From FEN-1191 sp964528845 (GTDB taxonomy: Bacteria > Pseudomonadota > Gammaproteobacteria > Steroidobacterales > Steroidobacteraceae), in assembly GCA_964528845.1 (NCBI GenBank), contig CAZGVE010000010.1, positions 29,090-93,089 on the forward strand: a stretch of DNA of 64,000 nt, written 5' to 3'. Below the pieces are notes generated by a model. It had not been told where the DNA came from. It made no database searches and saw only the letters and a list, made by a program, of their open reading frames with translations. Position 1 is the first letter of the stretch; every line of letters starts with the position of its first letter. The translations under genes were made by a program, and so were the position numbers. This document shows, one piece after another, positions 9,495 through 18,594 of the stretch.

Positions 9495-10766
9495 TCACAG
9501 CGCCGGACCCTGCGTTCGCGCGGCGGCGATCGCCTGCTCGAGCCCGTTCCACGGAGCGCGACTGGTGCGTGTGGAGCGCAGATAGACCGCAATGGACGCC
9601 AGATCGGCGTCGGACAGCGCGGAGAATGCCGGCATCACGACTCCGGGCGCCCCCTGCGGTGCATCGACGCCATCGAGCATCACGCGAATCAGATTCGCAG
9701 GATCATCGAGCTGGACCGCACTGTTGAGCGCCAGGTCCGGCCGCAGCGGGTCGGGTCCCGCCGCACCGTTGTAGTGGCAGGATGCGCAGGCGGACGCGTA
9801 CAGCCCATCCCCGTTCTGGCTGCTGGCCGCGTTCGCGCGCTGCAGCGCCGTTGCAGTGCGCGCGGCATTCGCGGCCGCTGCATCGACATCGGCGAAATAC
9901 ACGGCAATCGAGTGGATGTCCGAATCTGGCAGCGCAACCAGATCCTGGTGTACCACCTCGGACATCGGACCGACCGCCGTTCCGTGGTAGCGGCTCACGC
10001 CCCCGCGCAGATAGGCGAACAGCTCCTCAGCGGTCCAGGGTGCAGGCGAGGGATTGTCCTGATTGAGCGGCGGGGCAATCCAGCCATTGACGGGCGCGCC
10101 GCCGAAAGCCTGGCTGGACTGTTCGGCGCCCAGCATGTTACGCGGCGTGTGGCAGGCGCCACAGTGACTGACTCCCTCGGCCAGGTACGCACCGCGGTTC
10201 CATTCCGCGCTATGCGTGCCATCGGGCACGAACCTTCCGCCACGAAAGTACAGCAGCTTCCAGCCGGCCTGGAGCGCGCGGATGTTGAGCGGAAATGGAA
10301 TGCCGTTGGTGCGCGCCGGCGCATCGACCGGCGCACGCGTCATGAAATAGGCATACAGTGCGGCGACGTCCGCATCGGTCAGCTTCGTGAAGTGATCGTA
10401 CGGCAACGCCGGAAACAGCTGACTGCCGTCACGCGCGACGCCCTCACGCAGCGCACGGCCAAAGGCCTGTTGCGACCAGGAGCCGATACCGGTTCCAGGG
10501 TCCGGCGTGATGTTCGTCGAATACACGATGCCAAACGGGGTCCGGATCGGCACGCCGCCCGCGTAGGCCGCTGCCCCGGAATTCGTATGGCAGGAAGCGC
10601 AATTCCCGGCGCCGGCGAGTACTTCCCCGCGCGCCACCAGATCGGGTGCGAAACTCGACTTCTCCGGCGGCGCAATGCCGTCAATCGCAGGGCGCCGGGC
10701 CAGAGCGAAGTAGCCGACCAGGGCCACCACCACGACCACGAGCACGGACACAAGCGGTCTGCGCAC
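9495..10766 (-). CDS. triheme cytochrome c subunit of the dehydrogenase
   Basis: 423 aa beginning at GTG 10766 just after GGGGAGG. An N-terminal hydrophobic anchor (VSVLVVVVVALVGYFA) is followed by three cytochrome c domains with heme sites CASCH, CGACH and CASCH. This is the arrangement of cytochrome subunits of membrane alcohol, gluconate or nicotinate dehydrogenases. It is the first gene of the cyt c-iorA-iorB operon and would feed electrons to the quinone or cytochrome oxidase. A 52-bp spacer separates it from iorA. Confidence 0.85.
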   Translation of the reverse strand: MRRPLVSVLVVVVVALVGYFALARRPAIDGIAPPEKSSFAPDLVARGEVLAGAGNCASCHTNSGAAAYAGGVPIRTPFGIVYSTNITPDPGTGIGSWSQQAFGRALREGVARDGSQLFPALPYDHFTKLTDADVAALYAYFMTRAPVDAPARTNGIPFPLNIRALQAGWKLLYFRGGRFVPDGTHSAEWNRGAYLAEGVSHCGACHTPRNMLGAEQSSQAFGGAPVNGWIAPPLNQDNPSPAPWTAEELFAYLRGGVSRYHGTAVGPMSEVVHQDLVALPDSDIHSIAVYFADVDAAAANAARTATALQRANAASSQNGDGLYASACASCHYNGAAGPDPLRPDLALNSAVQLDDPANLIRVMLDGVDAPQGAPGVVMPAFSALSDADLASIAVYLRSTRTSRAPWNGLEQAIAAARTQGPAL

Positions 10767-10926
10767 TCGACCTCCCCTTACGCTGCCGGGTTGCCTGTTG
10801 TTGCTCGATCTTCCACCTATTGTAGTGACCCTGCAACTGAGCGAACCTGCCGCTCGCCGTGCGCGATGGAGTAAGCTTCGAACGACCGTGCGAACAATCG
10901 ATGTAGAGGGGGGACAGGAATTGTTC

Positions 10927-12210
10927 ATGAACACCATGATGCGCAGGCATCGCAGCGGGCGCGCATACGCCGCGTTGGCAGTCCTCGCGACCGCTGCGAT
11001 CGGAATTTCCAGTGCAGCGAGCGCCCAGAACATCGCCATCACCAATGTCCGGGTCATCGTCGGCAACGGCCCGGTGATCGAGTCCGGGACGATCATCGTC
11101 CGCGATGGCAGGATTGCGAGCGTCGTGGCCGGCAAGGCCGCGACCCAGGGCCTGAAGATCATCGATGCAAAGGGGCTGACGGCATTGCCCGGGTTCATCG
11201 ATGCGCACAAGCACATCAATACCGGGCCGAACGAGCAGGGGCAGATGCAGTCACTGCTGGAGGCGGGCTATACCACGATCCTCTCCGGCGGCGGCCCTGG
11301 CGACGGCAATCTGACGCTGCGCGATCACATCGAGTCCGGTCTGATCAATGGCCCGCGCATCCTGCCCTCCGAGCGTGTGAACCTGCACAGCACGCCGGAT
11401 GAGGCCCGCGCGGCAGTCCGCGCGATGGCCGCGCGCGGAATCAAGTACACCGGTGAGATCGCGCTCACGCCCGAGCCCGCTCCACCGCAGGCAGAGATCG
11501 AGGTGCTCAAGGCGGTGGTCGACGAGGCGGCGAAGGCCGGCGTGCAGGTGAACGTCCATGCCGTCAGCACTCCGGCCATGGTCGCCGCGATCGACGCGGG
11601 GGTGCGTCGCCTGGTGCATCTGCCGAACAAGGACTGGACCGGCTACGAAGCGGCCGCCAAGGTCGCGGCGACAGGATCGATCGTGAGCGGCCTGATTGCA
11701 TTCGGCGCGCCGATCATCGACCGGGAATCCCCGGCTCCGGCACCGGTCCAGTTTCCGCGCGACAACAGTCCCCGCTTCCGCGATGGCAACGCATGGCCGG
11801 AAGCCATCGCGGGCGCAAACCGGGATCCCTCGGGCAGGGCTACCGGCACGGAAGCCGGGTATACGATCGTCAACGCACGACGGATCTGGGAGGCGAGCAA
11901 CAATGCGATTGCGTTCTCGACCGACCAGAACTACGCGGACAAGGTCGTTCTCGAGCACGAGCTGAAATCCTTCAGCGTGATGTTCTCGATGTCGGACATC
12001 TTCAGGATCATGGGCCCGAATACGGCGCAGTTCATCGGCATGGGCGATCGGATCGGCACGCTCGAAGTCGGCAAGTTCGCTGATATCGTGCTGCTCGATG
12101 GCGATCCGCGCCTCAATATCTACGAGATGCTGAAGACGACCGTCGTGTTGAAGGAAGGCCGGATCGTCGTCGACAAGCGCTCAGCCGCGAAGGGCGGTGC
12201 CAGGGGCTGA
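10927..12210 (+). CDS. secreted amidohydrolase (imidazolonepropionase-like)
   Basis: 427 aa from ATG 10927, preceded by a purine-rich AGGGGGGACAGG. A signal peptide (to SSAASAQN) is followed by an amidohydrolase_1 fold: the composite beta-domain (VRVIVGNGPVIESG, IIVRDGRIASVV), the metal motif PGFIDAHKH (HxH), later His residues in NVHAVS and RLVHLPN, and Asp in FSTDQN. The C-terminal GTLEVGKFADIVLLDGDP is typical. Members hydrolyse cyclic amides, lactams or dipeptides. It is divergent from the molybdenum hydroxylase operon; a link (oxidise the heterocycle, then open the ring) is plausible but inferred. Its 3' end overlaps the convergent dehydrogenase gene by 30 bp. Confidence 0.78.
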   Translation: MNTMMRRHRSGRAYAALAVLATAAIGISSAASAQNIAITNVRVIVGNGPVIESGTIIVRDGRIASVVAGKAATQGLKIIDAKGLTALPGFIDAHKHINTGPNEQGQMQSLLEAGYTTILSGGGPGDGNLTLRDHIESGLINGPRILPSERVNLHSTPDEARAAVRAMAARGIKYTGEIALTPEPAPPQAEIEVLKAVVDEAAKAGVQVNVHAVSTPAMVAAIDAGVRRLVHLPNKDWTGYEAAAKVAATGSIVSGLIAFGAPIIDRESPAPAPVQFPRDNSPRFRDGNAWPEAIAGANRDPSGRATGTEAGYTIVNARRIWEASNNAIAFSTDQNYADKVVLEHELKSFSVMFSMSDIFRIMGPNTAQFIGMGDRIGTLEVGKFADIVLLDGDPRLNIYEMLKTTVVLKEGRIVVDKRSAAKGGARG

Positions 12211-13284
12211 GGGCGCGGATTGCGTGAGCATCATGCACGCCGCGGCGGTCACCTGGGCGGTGGTTGCACTGCCGCCCAGATCGCGCGTATGCAGCGCGGG
12301 ATTGGCGGTGACGCCTTCGATCGCGAGCATGACGCGCCGCGCGGCCTCCGGTTCGCCGAGATGCTCGAGCATCATCACGACTGACCAGAATGTGCCCACC
12401 GGATTGGCCAGTCCCCGGCCCATGATGTCGAAGGCCGAGCCGTGGATCGGTTCGAACATCGACGGATGGCGGCGCTCGGGGTCGATGTTGCCGGTCGGGG
12501 CGATCCCGAGGCTGCCAGCCAGTGCCGCCGCGAGATCGCTCAGGATGTCGGCGTGCAGGTTGGTCGCAACGATGGTATCGAGCGAGGCCGGATGATTCAC
12601 CATCCTGGCAGTGGCGGCATCGACCAGCTCCTTGTCCCAGCTGACCAGCGGGAATTCCTGCGCCACTTCCGCGGCGATCTCGTCCCACATCACCATCGCG
12701 TGACGCTGCGCGTTGCTCTTCGTGACCACCGTCAAGCGCCGCCGCGCTCGCCCCTGCGCCAGCCGGAACGCGTAGCGCATGATCCGTTCGACGCCGCTGC
12801 GAGTCATCACTGACACGTCGGTGGCGACTTCGTTCGGGTATCCCTGGTGCACACGCCCGCCCACGCCCGAGTACTCCCCTTCGGAATTCTCGCGCACGAT
12901 CACCCAGTCGAGGTCGTGGGGTCCGCAACGCTTCAGCGGCGCATCGATCCCGGGCAGGATGCGGGTCGGTCGCACGTTCGCGTACTGATCCAGTCCCTGG
13001 CAGATCTTCAGGCGTAGTCCCCAGAGCGTGACGTGATCCGCGATGCCGGGATCGCCGGCGGACCCGAACAGGATCGCGTCCATCGGACGCAATGCCTCGA
13101 GGCCATCAGCCGGCATCATCACCCCGTGCCGCCGGTAATGGTCCGCGCCCCAGTCGAAGCTCTGGAACTCGAAGGCCAGCGCGCGCTGCGTGCCTGCGAG
13201 TGCCTCGAGCACCTCACGGCCGGCGGGAATGACTTCCTTGCCGATGCCGTCCCCTGGAATCAGCGCGATACGATAGGTCTTCAT
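12181..13284 (-). CDS. tartrate dehydrogenase-like decarboxylating dehydrogenase
   Basis: 367 aa of the isocitrate/isopropylmalate dehydrogenase family. Visible signatures: IPGDGIGKEV at the N-terminus, RENSEGEYSGVGGR (the loop typical of tartrate dehydrogenase/decarboxylase), KSNAQRH, and the metal/NAD region NLHADILSDL-AAALAGSLG. It uses NAD(P) and Mn2+ to oxidise a 2-hydroxyacid such as tartrate or D-malate. It is the last gene of the GntR/YdiJ-like operon, 28 bp after it, and converges on the amidohydrolase with a 30-bp overlap. The precise substrate is not settled; D-malate or 3-isopropylmalate activity is possible. Confidence 0.8.
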   Translation of the reverse strand: MKTYRIALIPGDGIGKEVIPAGREVLEALAGTQRALAFEFQSFDWGADHYRRHGVMMPADGLEALRPMDAILFGSAGDPGIADHVTLWGLRLKICQGLDQYANVRPTRILPGIDAPLKRCGPHDLDWVIVRENSEGEYSGVGGRVHQGYPNEVATDVSVMTRSGVERIMRYAFRLAQGRARRRLTVVTKSNAQRHAMVMWDEIAAEVAQEFPLVSWDKELVDAATARMVNHPASLDTIVATNLHADILSDLAAALAGSLGIAPTGNIDPERRHPSMFEPIHGSAFDIMGRGLANPVGTFWSVVMMLEHLGEPEAARRVMLAIEGVTANPALHTRDLGGSATTAQVTAAACMMLTQSAPSAPGTALRG

Positions 13285-13312
13285 CCGACGATCCTACTGC
13301 AAGGCCGGAATG

Positions 13313-16300
13313 TCAGGCCGGCAGCGGCGCCTGATCCGGCAGCGGCGCCTGATCCGGCAGCNNNNNNNNNNNNNNNNNNNNNNNNNNNNNNNNNNNNNNN
13401 NNNNNNNNNNNNNNNNNNNNNNNNNNNNNNNNNNNNNNNNNNNNNNNNNNNNNNNNNNNNNCCGGCAGCGGCGCCTGATCCGGCAGCGGCGCCTGATCCG
13501 GCAGCAGCGCCTGATCGAGCAGCCGCGCGATGTGCAGCGCCTCGCGCCCGGCACCGTCGCGGATCTGGTGCCGGCAGCTCGTACCGCCGGCGACGACGAT
13601 CGCATCCGCGCGGGCGCGGATGGCTGGCAACAGGCTGGCTTCCGCCATCTGCATCGACAGCGCGTAGTGCTCGCGCTCATAGCCGAAACTGCCCGCCATG
13701 CCGCAGCAGGAACCCTCGATGAGCACCGGGTCCGCCCCGGGCAGCAGCCGCACCGTCTCGAGCAGAGCGCCGACCGTGCCGAAGGCCTTCTGGTGACAAT
13801 GGGCATGGACCAGCAGCGGGCGGTCCACGCCCCGCAGGCGCAGCGTGCAGCGTCCGGCACGCACCTCGCGCGCGATGAACTCCTCGAACAGCAGGGCCTG
13901 CGCCGCGACCCGCTCCGCGGCCGCGCCGAGCCCGAGCGCCAGTGCCTCGTCGCGCAACGTCAGCAGGCAGGAAGGCTCGAGGCCCACGATGGGGATGCCT
14001 GCGCGCGCAAACGGATCGAGCACCTGGATCAGCTCACGTGCCCGTGCACGACCCTCGCCTATCATCCCCTGGCTCAGCCAGGTGCGGCCGCAGCAGTAGT
14101 GTCCGCGCTCCCGGATCGGGGTATGCAGCGCATAACCCGCGGCGTGCAGCACGCGCGCCGCTCCGAGCGCGATCTCGCTCTCGAAGCTGCCATGGAAGGT
14201 ATCGACGAACAGGACCGCTGCCTTCCCGCCCGCCGCGGCAGTCGCGAGCAGCTCGGCTGGGTCCGAAAATATCGCCGTGTCGCGTGCACGCCAGAAGGTG
14301 TCGGCACGCCAGCGCGGCAGCGTTCGCCGCGCCGCGAAACCCACCAGCCGTTCCGACAGCCATGCGGCGAGCGGTATCCGGTCCCGCAGGTTGGCGAGCC
14401 ACGCCACGCGACTGAGGACATGCGCATACTGGGGCAGGTGCGCGACCAGGCGGTCTTTCACCGCATAGCCGTGCTGCGCCCTGTAATGGGCGAGGAACTC
14501 AATCTTCATCCTGGCCATGTCGACACCGGTCGGACACTCGCGCCGGCAGCCCTTGCAGCCTACGCACAGATCCATCGCGGCGCGCATGGGCTCCGAGGTA
14601 AAGCCGCCGGGCCCAAGCTGGCCGGACAGCGCGAGCCTGAGCGTATTGGCGCGGCCCCGCGTGACGTGCTGCTCCGAGCGCGTGACGCGGTAGCTCGGAC
14701 ACATCGTGCCGGCATCGAACTTGCGGCAGTGGCCGTTGCCGTTGCACATCTCGACGGCCTTGGCGAAGCCCTGCGTGTTGTCACCACCGGTGCCCGGTGC
14801 CGTCGTCGTCGCGCTGACCGGATCGTTCTGCACGTTCCAGGCCGACCAGTCGAGCAGCGGCTCGAGCGGCTCGGTGCGATAGGGACGGGGTGCCGAAGGT
14901 GGCGCGTGCCGGAACAGCGCCGCATCGTCCATGCGCGGGGGATCGATGATCCGTCCGGGGTTGAACAGGCCGACCGGATCGAGCTGCTGCTTGATGGCGC
15001 GGAAAGCCTCGTTGATTGCGGGCCCGAACTGCCAGGCGATCCATTCGCCGCGGCACAGTCCGTCGCCGTGCTCGCCGCTGAAGGCGCCCTTGTAGCGGCG
15101 CACCAGTTCGGAGGCCTCCTCGGCGATCGCGCGCATCCGTACGGCTCCGCCCTCGGGGCCGTCGCGACGCATGTCCAGGATCGGCCGCACGTGCAGGGTC
15201 CCGACCGAGGCGTGTGCATACCAGGTGCCGTGAGTGCCATGCCGTGCGAATACTTCGGTGAGCGCGTCGGTGTAGGCGGCGAGATGCTCGAGCGGCACCG
15301 CGCAATCCTCGATGAAGCTCACCGGCTTGCCGTCGCCCTTGAGGCTCATCATGATGTTCAGGCCCGCCTTGCGCACTTCCCACAGCGCCTTCTGGGCCGC
15401 GGGCTCCGGCATCTCGACGACGCTGCCGGGCAGCCCCAGATCGCCCATCAGCTGCACCAGATCCTTCAGCCGTGCGAGCTGCGTCTGACGATCATCGCCT
15501 GAGAATTCCACCAGCAGGATCGCCGCCGGCTCACCGATCAGCGCGCGCCGGATCGCAGGCGCGAACTCGGGGTTGGCGAGACTCAGCTCGATCATGATGC
15601 GATCGACCAGCTCGATCGCAGTGGGCCCGAGCGCGACGAGGTGCTGGGCCGCGCTCATGGCAGCGTGGAAGCTCGGAAAATTGACGACGCCGAGCACGCT
15701 GGAGCGCGGCAGGGGCACGAGCCGCAACGTCAGCGACCTGGTGAAGGCCAGCGTACCCTCGGCGCCGATGAGCAGATGCGCGAGATTGACGCTGCCGTCG
15801 CTGGTGTAGGGACGCACGCTCTGGGGATGGAAGATATCGAGGTTGTAGCCCGCAACGCGACGCAGCACCTTTGGCCAGCGCGCCTCGATCTCGCCCGCGT
15901 GGCGCTGCGCCAGCTCGCGCACGAATGCAGCGATGCGCTGCTCGCGCGGCCTGAGCGTCGGCAGCGGACCGAACTCGACCGAGGTCCCATCGGACAGCCA
16001 CGCCGCGGCGCCGAGCACGTTGTGCACCATGTTGCCGTAGGCGATCGAGCGTGAGCCACAGGAGTTGTTGCCGGCCATGCCGCCGAGCGTGGCCTGCGCG
16101 CCAGTCGAGACGTCGACCGGGAACCACAGCCCGTGTGCTCGCAGCTGCGCGTTGAGGTGATCGAGCACGATTCCCGGCTCCACGGTCGCGGTACGGCGCT
16201 CCAGATCGATGCCGAGCAGCCGCCGGAAGTGCGTCGAGGTATCGATCACCAGCGCACTGCCGGTGGTCTGGCCGCACTGACTGGTGCCAGCACCGCGCGC

Positions 16301-16495
16301 GAGGACCGGCACCTTCAGTTCGCGCGCGATGTCGATCGCCGTCGCGATGTCCTGTTCCTGCCTGGGCACCATCACGCCGACTGGCATGACCTGGTAAATC
16401 GACGCATCGGTGGCGTAGCGTGCGCGCGACGCGTCGTCGAACATCACCTCGGCCTGCGTCTCGCGCCGCAGCCTGGCCGCGAGGTCCGCGCTCAT
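13313..16495 (-). CDS. YdiJ-like FAD/Fe-S dehydrogenase (D-2-hydroxyacid/glycolate type)
   Basis: Begins MSADLAARLRRETQ at ATG 16495. An FAD_binding_4 (PCMH) domain (about residues 40-240; VLARGAGTSQCGQT) and FAD-oxidase C domain are followed by two Fe-S sites, CNGNGHCRKF...CPSY and CVGCKGCRRECPTGVD, then the CCG-type cysteine-rich region (CCGMAGSFGYE). E. coli YdiJ/D-2-hydroxyglutarate dehydrogenases share this order at about 1018 aa. The C-terminus carries PDQAPL repeats containing a 100-N gap; collapsing N plus the identical 44-bp flank gives 1012 aa in frame. It probably oxidises a 2-hydroxyacid to the keto acid, donating to quinone. The start overlaps the GntR gene stop by 4 bp. Confidence 0.83.
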   Translation of the reverse strand: MSADLAARLRRETQAEVMFDDASRARYATDASIYQVMPVGVMVPRQEQDIATAIDIARELKVPVLARGAGTSQCGQTTGSALVIDTSTHFRRLLGIDLERRTATVEPGIVLDHLNAQLRAHGLWFPVDVSTGAQATLGGMAGNNSCGSRSIAYGNMVHNVLGAAAWLSDGTSVEFGPLPTLRPREQRIAAFVRELAQRHAGEIEARWPKVLRRVAGYNLDIFHPQSVRPYTSDGSVNLAHLLIGAEGTLAFTRSLTLRLVPLPRSSVLGVVNFPSFHAAMSAAQHLVALGPTAIELVDRIMIELSLANPEFAPAIRRALIGEPAAILLVEFSGDDRQTQLARLKDLVQLMGDLGLPGSVVEMPEPAAQKALWEVRKAGLNIMMSLKGDGKPVSFIEDCAVPLEHLAAYTDALTEVFARHGTHGTWYAHASVGTLHVRPILDMRRDGPEGGAVRMRAIAEEASELVRRYKGAFSGEHGDGLCRGEWIAWQFGPAINEAFRAIKQQLDPVGLFNPGRIIDPPRMDDAALFRHAPPSAPRPYRTEPLEPLLDWSAWNVQNDPVSATTTAPGTGGDNTQGFAKAVEMCNGNGHCRKFDAGTMCPSYRVTRSEQHVTRGRANTLRLALSGQLGPGGFTSEPMRAAMDLCVGCKGCRRECPTGVDMARMKIEFLAHYRAQHGYAVKDRLVAHLPQYAHVLSRVAWLANLRDRIPLAAWLSERLVGFAARRTLPRWRADTFWRARDTAIFSDPAELLATAAAGGKAAVLFVDTFHGSFESEIALGAARVLHAAGYALHTPIRERGHYCCGRTWLSQGMIGEGRARARELIQVLDPFARAGIPIVGLEPSCLLTLRDEALALGLGAAAERVAAQALLFEEFIAREVRAGRCTLRLRGVDRPLLVHAHCHQKAFGTVGALLETVRLLPGADPVLIEGSCCGMAGSFGYEREHYALSMQMAEASLLPAIRARADAIVVAGGTSCRHQIRDGAGREALHIARLLDQALLPDQAPLPDQAPLPXXXXXXXXXXXXXXXXXXXXXXXXXXXXXXXXXXLPDQAPLPDQAPLPA
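13318..13505. repeat. 18-bp tandem repeat with 100-N gap (13362-13461)
   Basis: Units of CCGGCAGCGGCGCCTGAT encode PDQAPL at the end of the YdiJ-like protein. The left copy (13318-13361) and right copy (13462-13505) are the same 44 bases, and the phase across the N run is a whole number of units (144 nt = 8 x 18). The simplest reading is two units plus a partial one, with overlapping contig ends and no real gap. Confidence 0.85.
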
Positions 16496-17169
16496 CCGGG
16501 CATGGCGGGTGCGGCGCGCAGCTGTTCCAGCACCGCATCGCGCTTGGCCTGCAGGTGCGCGACCAGGATGCCGCGCAGCGCAGCGGCGTCGCGTGCCTCG
16601 AGTGCCAGGATCATCCGCTCGTGCTCGCTGACCGCACGCTGCCACTTGGCCTCGTTCTGGTTGGTCTGGAAGCGCAGCGACTGCACGCGCGCGTTGGTCT
16701 CGCGATAGATCTTCGTGAGTACCGGATTGCGCGCTGCCTGATTGATCGCGGCGTGGATCAGTGCATTGATGCGGTAGTAACCGGGCAGGTCCCGGCGCGC
16801 GAAACACGCCAGCATCTCGTAGTGCAACGCCCGAATCTCGGCGATCTCCGGTTCGGTCGCACGTCCGGCGGCCAGCTCACCGGACAGGCCTTCGAGCTGG
16901 GCGAGCACTTCGAAGGCATGGCGGATGTCATCCTCATCGAGCTGCACCGCCACGGCGCCGCGATGCGGCAGCAGATCGATGAGCCCTTCCGCCGCGAGCA
17001 GCTTGATGGCTTCGCGCAGCGGGGTACGCGACACGCCGAGCCGCTCGCACAGCTCACGCTCATTGAGCTTCGCGCCCGGTGCGATACGCCCCTCGACCAG
17101 CATCGAGCGCAACCGCGCGACCACCTGGTCATGCAGGGTATGGCGGGTGATGGGTATCACTTCGGCCAT
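16492..17169 (-). CDS. GntR-family (FadR/FCD subgroup) transcriptional regulator
   Basis: 225 aa. The N-terminal winged helix (residues about 10-75; ERLGVSRTPLREAIKLLAAEG is the recognition region in two parts) precedes an FCD all-helical ligand domain. FCD regulators sense carboxylic acids and often control the genes next to them. It heads the operon with the YdiJ-like and tartrate-dehydrogenase-like genes and diverges from the aminotransferase gene. Two TGCATT/AATGCA inverted repeats in the shared promoter region are candidate operators. Confidence 0.88.
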   Translation of the reverse strand: MAEVIPITRHTLHDQVVARLRSMLVEGRIAPGAKLNERELCERLGVSRTPLREAIKLLAAEGLIDLLPHRGAVAVQLDEDDIRHAFEVLAQLEGLSGELAAGRATEPEIAEIRALHYEMLACFARRDLPGYYRINALIHAAINQAARNPVLTKIYRETNARVQSLRFQTNQNEAKWQRAVSEHERMILALEARDAAALRGILVAHLQAKRDAVLEQLRAAPAMPG

Positions 17170-17190
17170 GCGAGCTCCATGGACGATCGA

Positions 17191-17202
17191 TGCATTAATG
17201 CA
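17191..17202. promoter_or_regulatory. candidate GntR operator 1 (TGCATTAATGCA)
   Basis: A perfect 12-bp palindrome 22 bp before the GntR start codon. Same half-sites as the second element at 17262-17276. Inferred autoregulatory site. Confidence 0.5.
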
Positions 17203-17206
17203 GTTA

Positions 17207-17236
17207 TTGCTTTCACCGTATTTTTGGAATCATAAA
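17207..17236 (+). promoter_or_regulatory. possible sigma70-like promoter for the aminotransferase operon
   Basis: TTGCTT (17207-17212), an 18-bp spacer and CATAAA (17231-17236) in an unusually A+T-rich stretch of this high-GC window. It lies between the two candidate operators, so a bound regulator could block it. Weak consensus match. Confidence 0.35.
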
Positions 17237-17261
17237 GTTACAAATTAATAGTGCCATTTAT

Positions 17262-17276
17262 TGCATTTTGAATGCA
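17262..17276. promoter_or_regulatory. candidate GntR operator 2 (TGCATT-TTG-AATGCA)
   Basis: Inverted repeat with the same TGCATT/AATGCA half-sites as operator 1 and a 3-bp spacer, 71 bp further right, close to the aminotransferase start. Confidence 0.5.
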
Positions 17277-17330
17277 GTTTTGCAAGACTTAAGGAAGGCT
17301 CATTCCGACTCAATGCAACGAGGCCAGCGC

Positions 17331-18572
17331 ATGCTCGATCTCGATTTCCATCCCAGCGGTCGGCATTTCCTGCAGATACCCGGACCGAGCCCGGTCCCGG
17401 ACCGGATCCTGCGCGCGATGTCGCTGCCGACGATCGATCATCGCGGACCGGAGTTTGGCCGACTTGGCCTCAAGGTCCTTAGCGGGATGCAGTCCATCTT
17501 CCAGACGGGCCATCCGGTGGTGATCTACCCGGCCTCCGGTACTGGAGCCTGGGAAGCGGCGCTCGCCAATACGATGAGCCCCGGGGACCACCTGCTGATG
17601 TATGAAACCGGCCAGTTCGCCTCGCTGTGGGCCAGGATGGCGACGCGCATGGGACTTTCGGTCGAACTGCTGAGCTGGAGCGGGGAGGACGAGCTCCTGC
17701 CGCAGGCGCCCGGCTGGCGACGTGGGGTGCACGCCGGGCTGATCGAACAGCGGCTGAAGGCCGACACCGCGCACCAGATCAAGGCGGTCTGTGTCGTGCA
17801 CAACGAGACCTCCACCGGCGCGACCTCCGACATCGCTGCGGTGCGAGCGGCCATCGACGCGGTCCGGCACCCGGCGCTGCTGCTGGTCGATACGATCTCC
17901 GGCCTCGCGAGCGCCGACTACCGGCATGACGACTGGCGCGTCGACGTATCGGTCGGCGGCTCGCAGAAGGGGCTGATGCTGCCGCCCGGGATCAGCTTCA
18001 ACGCGCTGTCCCCGCGCGCGCTCGAGGCTTCGAAGCAGGCGCGCCTGCCGCGCTCGTTCTGGGCCTGGGACGAGATGCTGGCGATGAACCGCGATGGCTA
18101 CTTCCCCTATACGCCGAACACCAACCTGCTCTATGGCCTGTCGGAGTCCCTGGACATACTGCTCGGCGAAGGGCTGGAGCAGGTGTTCGCGCGCCACCAG
18201 CGCTGGGGCGCCGGCGTGCGCGCGGCGGTCAGCGCATGGGGCCTGCCGATCCAGTGCGTCGAGCCCCCCGCCTGCTCCCCGGTGCTGACCGGCGTCATCG
18301 TGCCGCCGGGCATCGATGCCGACGAACTGCGACGCGTCATCTATGAGCGGTTTGACCTGTCCCTCGGGACCGGACTGGGCAAGGTCAAGGGCCGCATGTT
18401 TCGCATCGGTCACCTCGGCGACAGTAACGACCTGACGCTGCTCGCGACGCTGGCCGGCTGCGAAATGGGCCTGCGACTGGCGGGGGTACCACTCGCCGGC
18501 AGCGGCGTGCAGGCCGCGATGGACCACTTCGCAAAGCATCGCGCCGGTGCTGCCTTGAGCCGCGCGGCTTGA
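17331..18572 (+). CDS. serine-glyoxylate aminotransferase-like PLP enzyme
   Basis: 413 aa from ATG 17331 (MLDLDFHPSGRHFLQIPGP), seven bases after ACGAGG; ATG 17313, 14 bases after AAGGAAGG, is an alternative. Class V aminotransferase: substrate segment FLQIPGPSPVP, cofactor Asp in LLVDTISGLAS, and the PLP lysine in GGSQKGLMLPPG. It converts L-serine plus glyoxylate to hydroxypyruvate plus glycine, or uses related 2-oxo acids. First gene of an operon with an MFS carrier, a dioxygenase-like protein and a ROK kinase, divergent from the GntR regulator. Fits metabolism of C2/C3 hydroxy- and keto-acids. Confidence 0.82.
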   Translation: MLDLDFHPSGRHFLQIPGPSPVPDRILRAMSLPTIDHRGPEFGRLGLKVLSGMQSIFQTGHPVVIYPASGTGAWEAALANTMSPGDHLLMYETGQFASLWARMATRMGLSVELLSWSGEDELLPQAPGWRRGVHAGLIEQRLKADTAHQIKAVCVVHNETSTGATSDIAAVRAAIDAVRHPALLLVDTISGLASADYRHDDWRVDVSVGGSQKGLMLPPGISFNALSPRALEASKQARLPRSFWAWDEMLAMNRDGYFPYTPNTNLLYGLSESLDILLGEGLEQVFARHQRWGAGVRAAVSAWGLPIQCVEPPACSPVLTGVIVPPGIDADELRRVIYERFDLSLGTGLGKVKGRMFRIGHLGDSNDLTLLATLAGCEMGLRLAGVPLAGSGVQAAMDHFAKHRAGAALSRAA

Positions 18573-18594
18573 TGCCGCACCGGAGCCTGCACTG

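Noticed and set aside
13318..13505. 18-bp repeats as a CRISPR-like array
   Set aside because: Direct head-to-tail units without spacers that encode PDQAPL; not a CRISPR.
13310..15502. Long plus-strand open frame (730 codons) opposite the YdiJ-like gene
   Set aside because: Antisense shadow in high-GC DNA: Arg/His/Gly-rich, reads through the N gap, no domain; the minus strand encodes a complete known enzyme.
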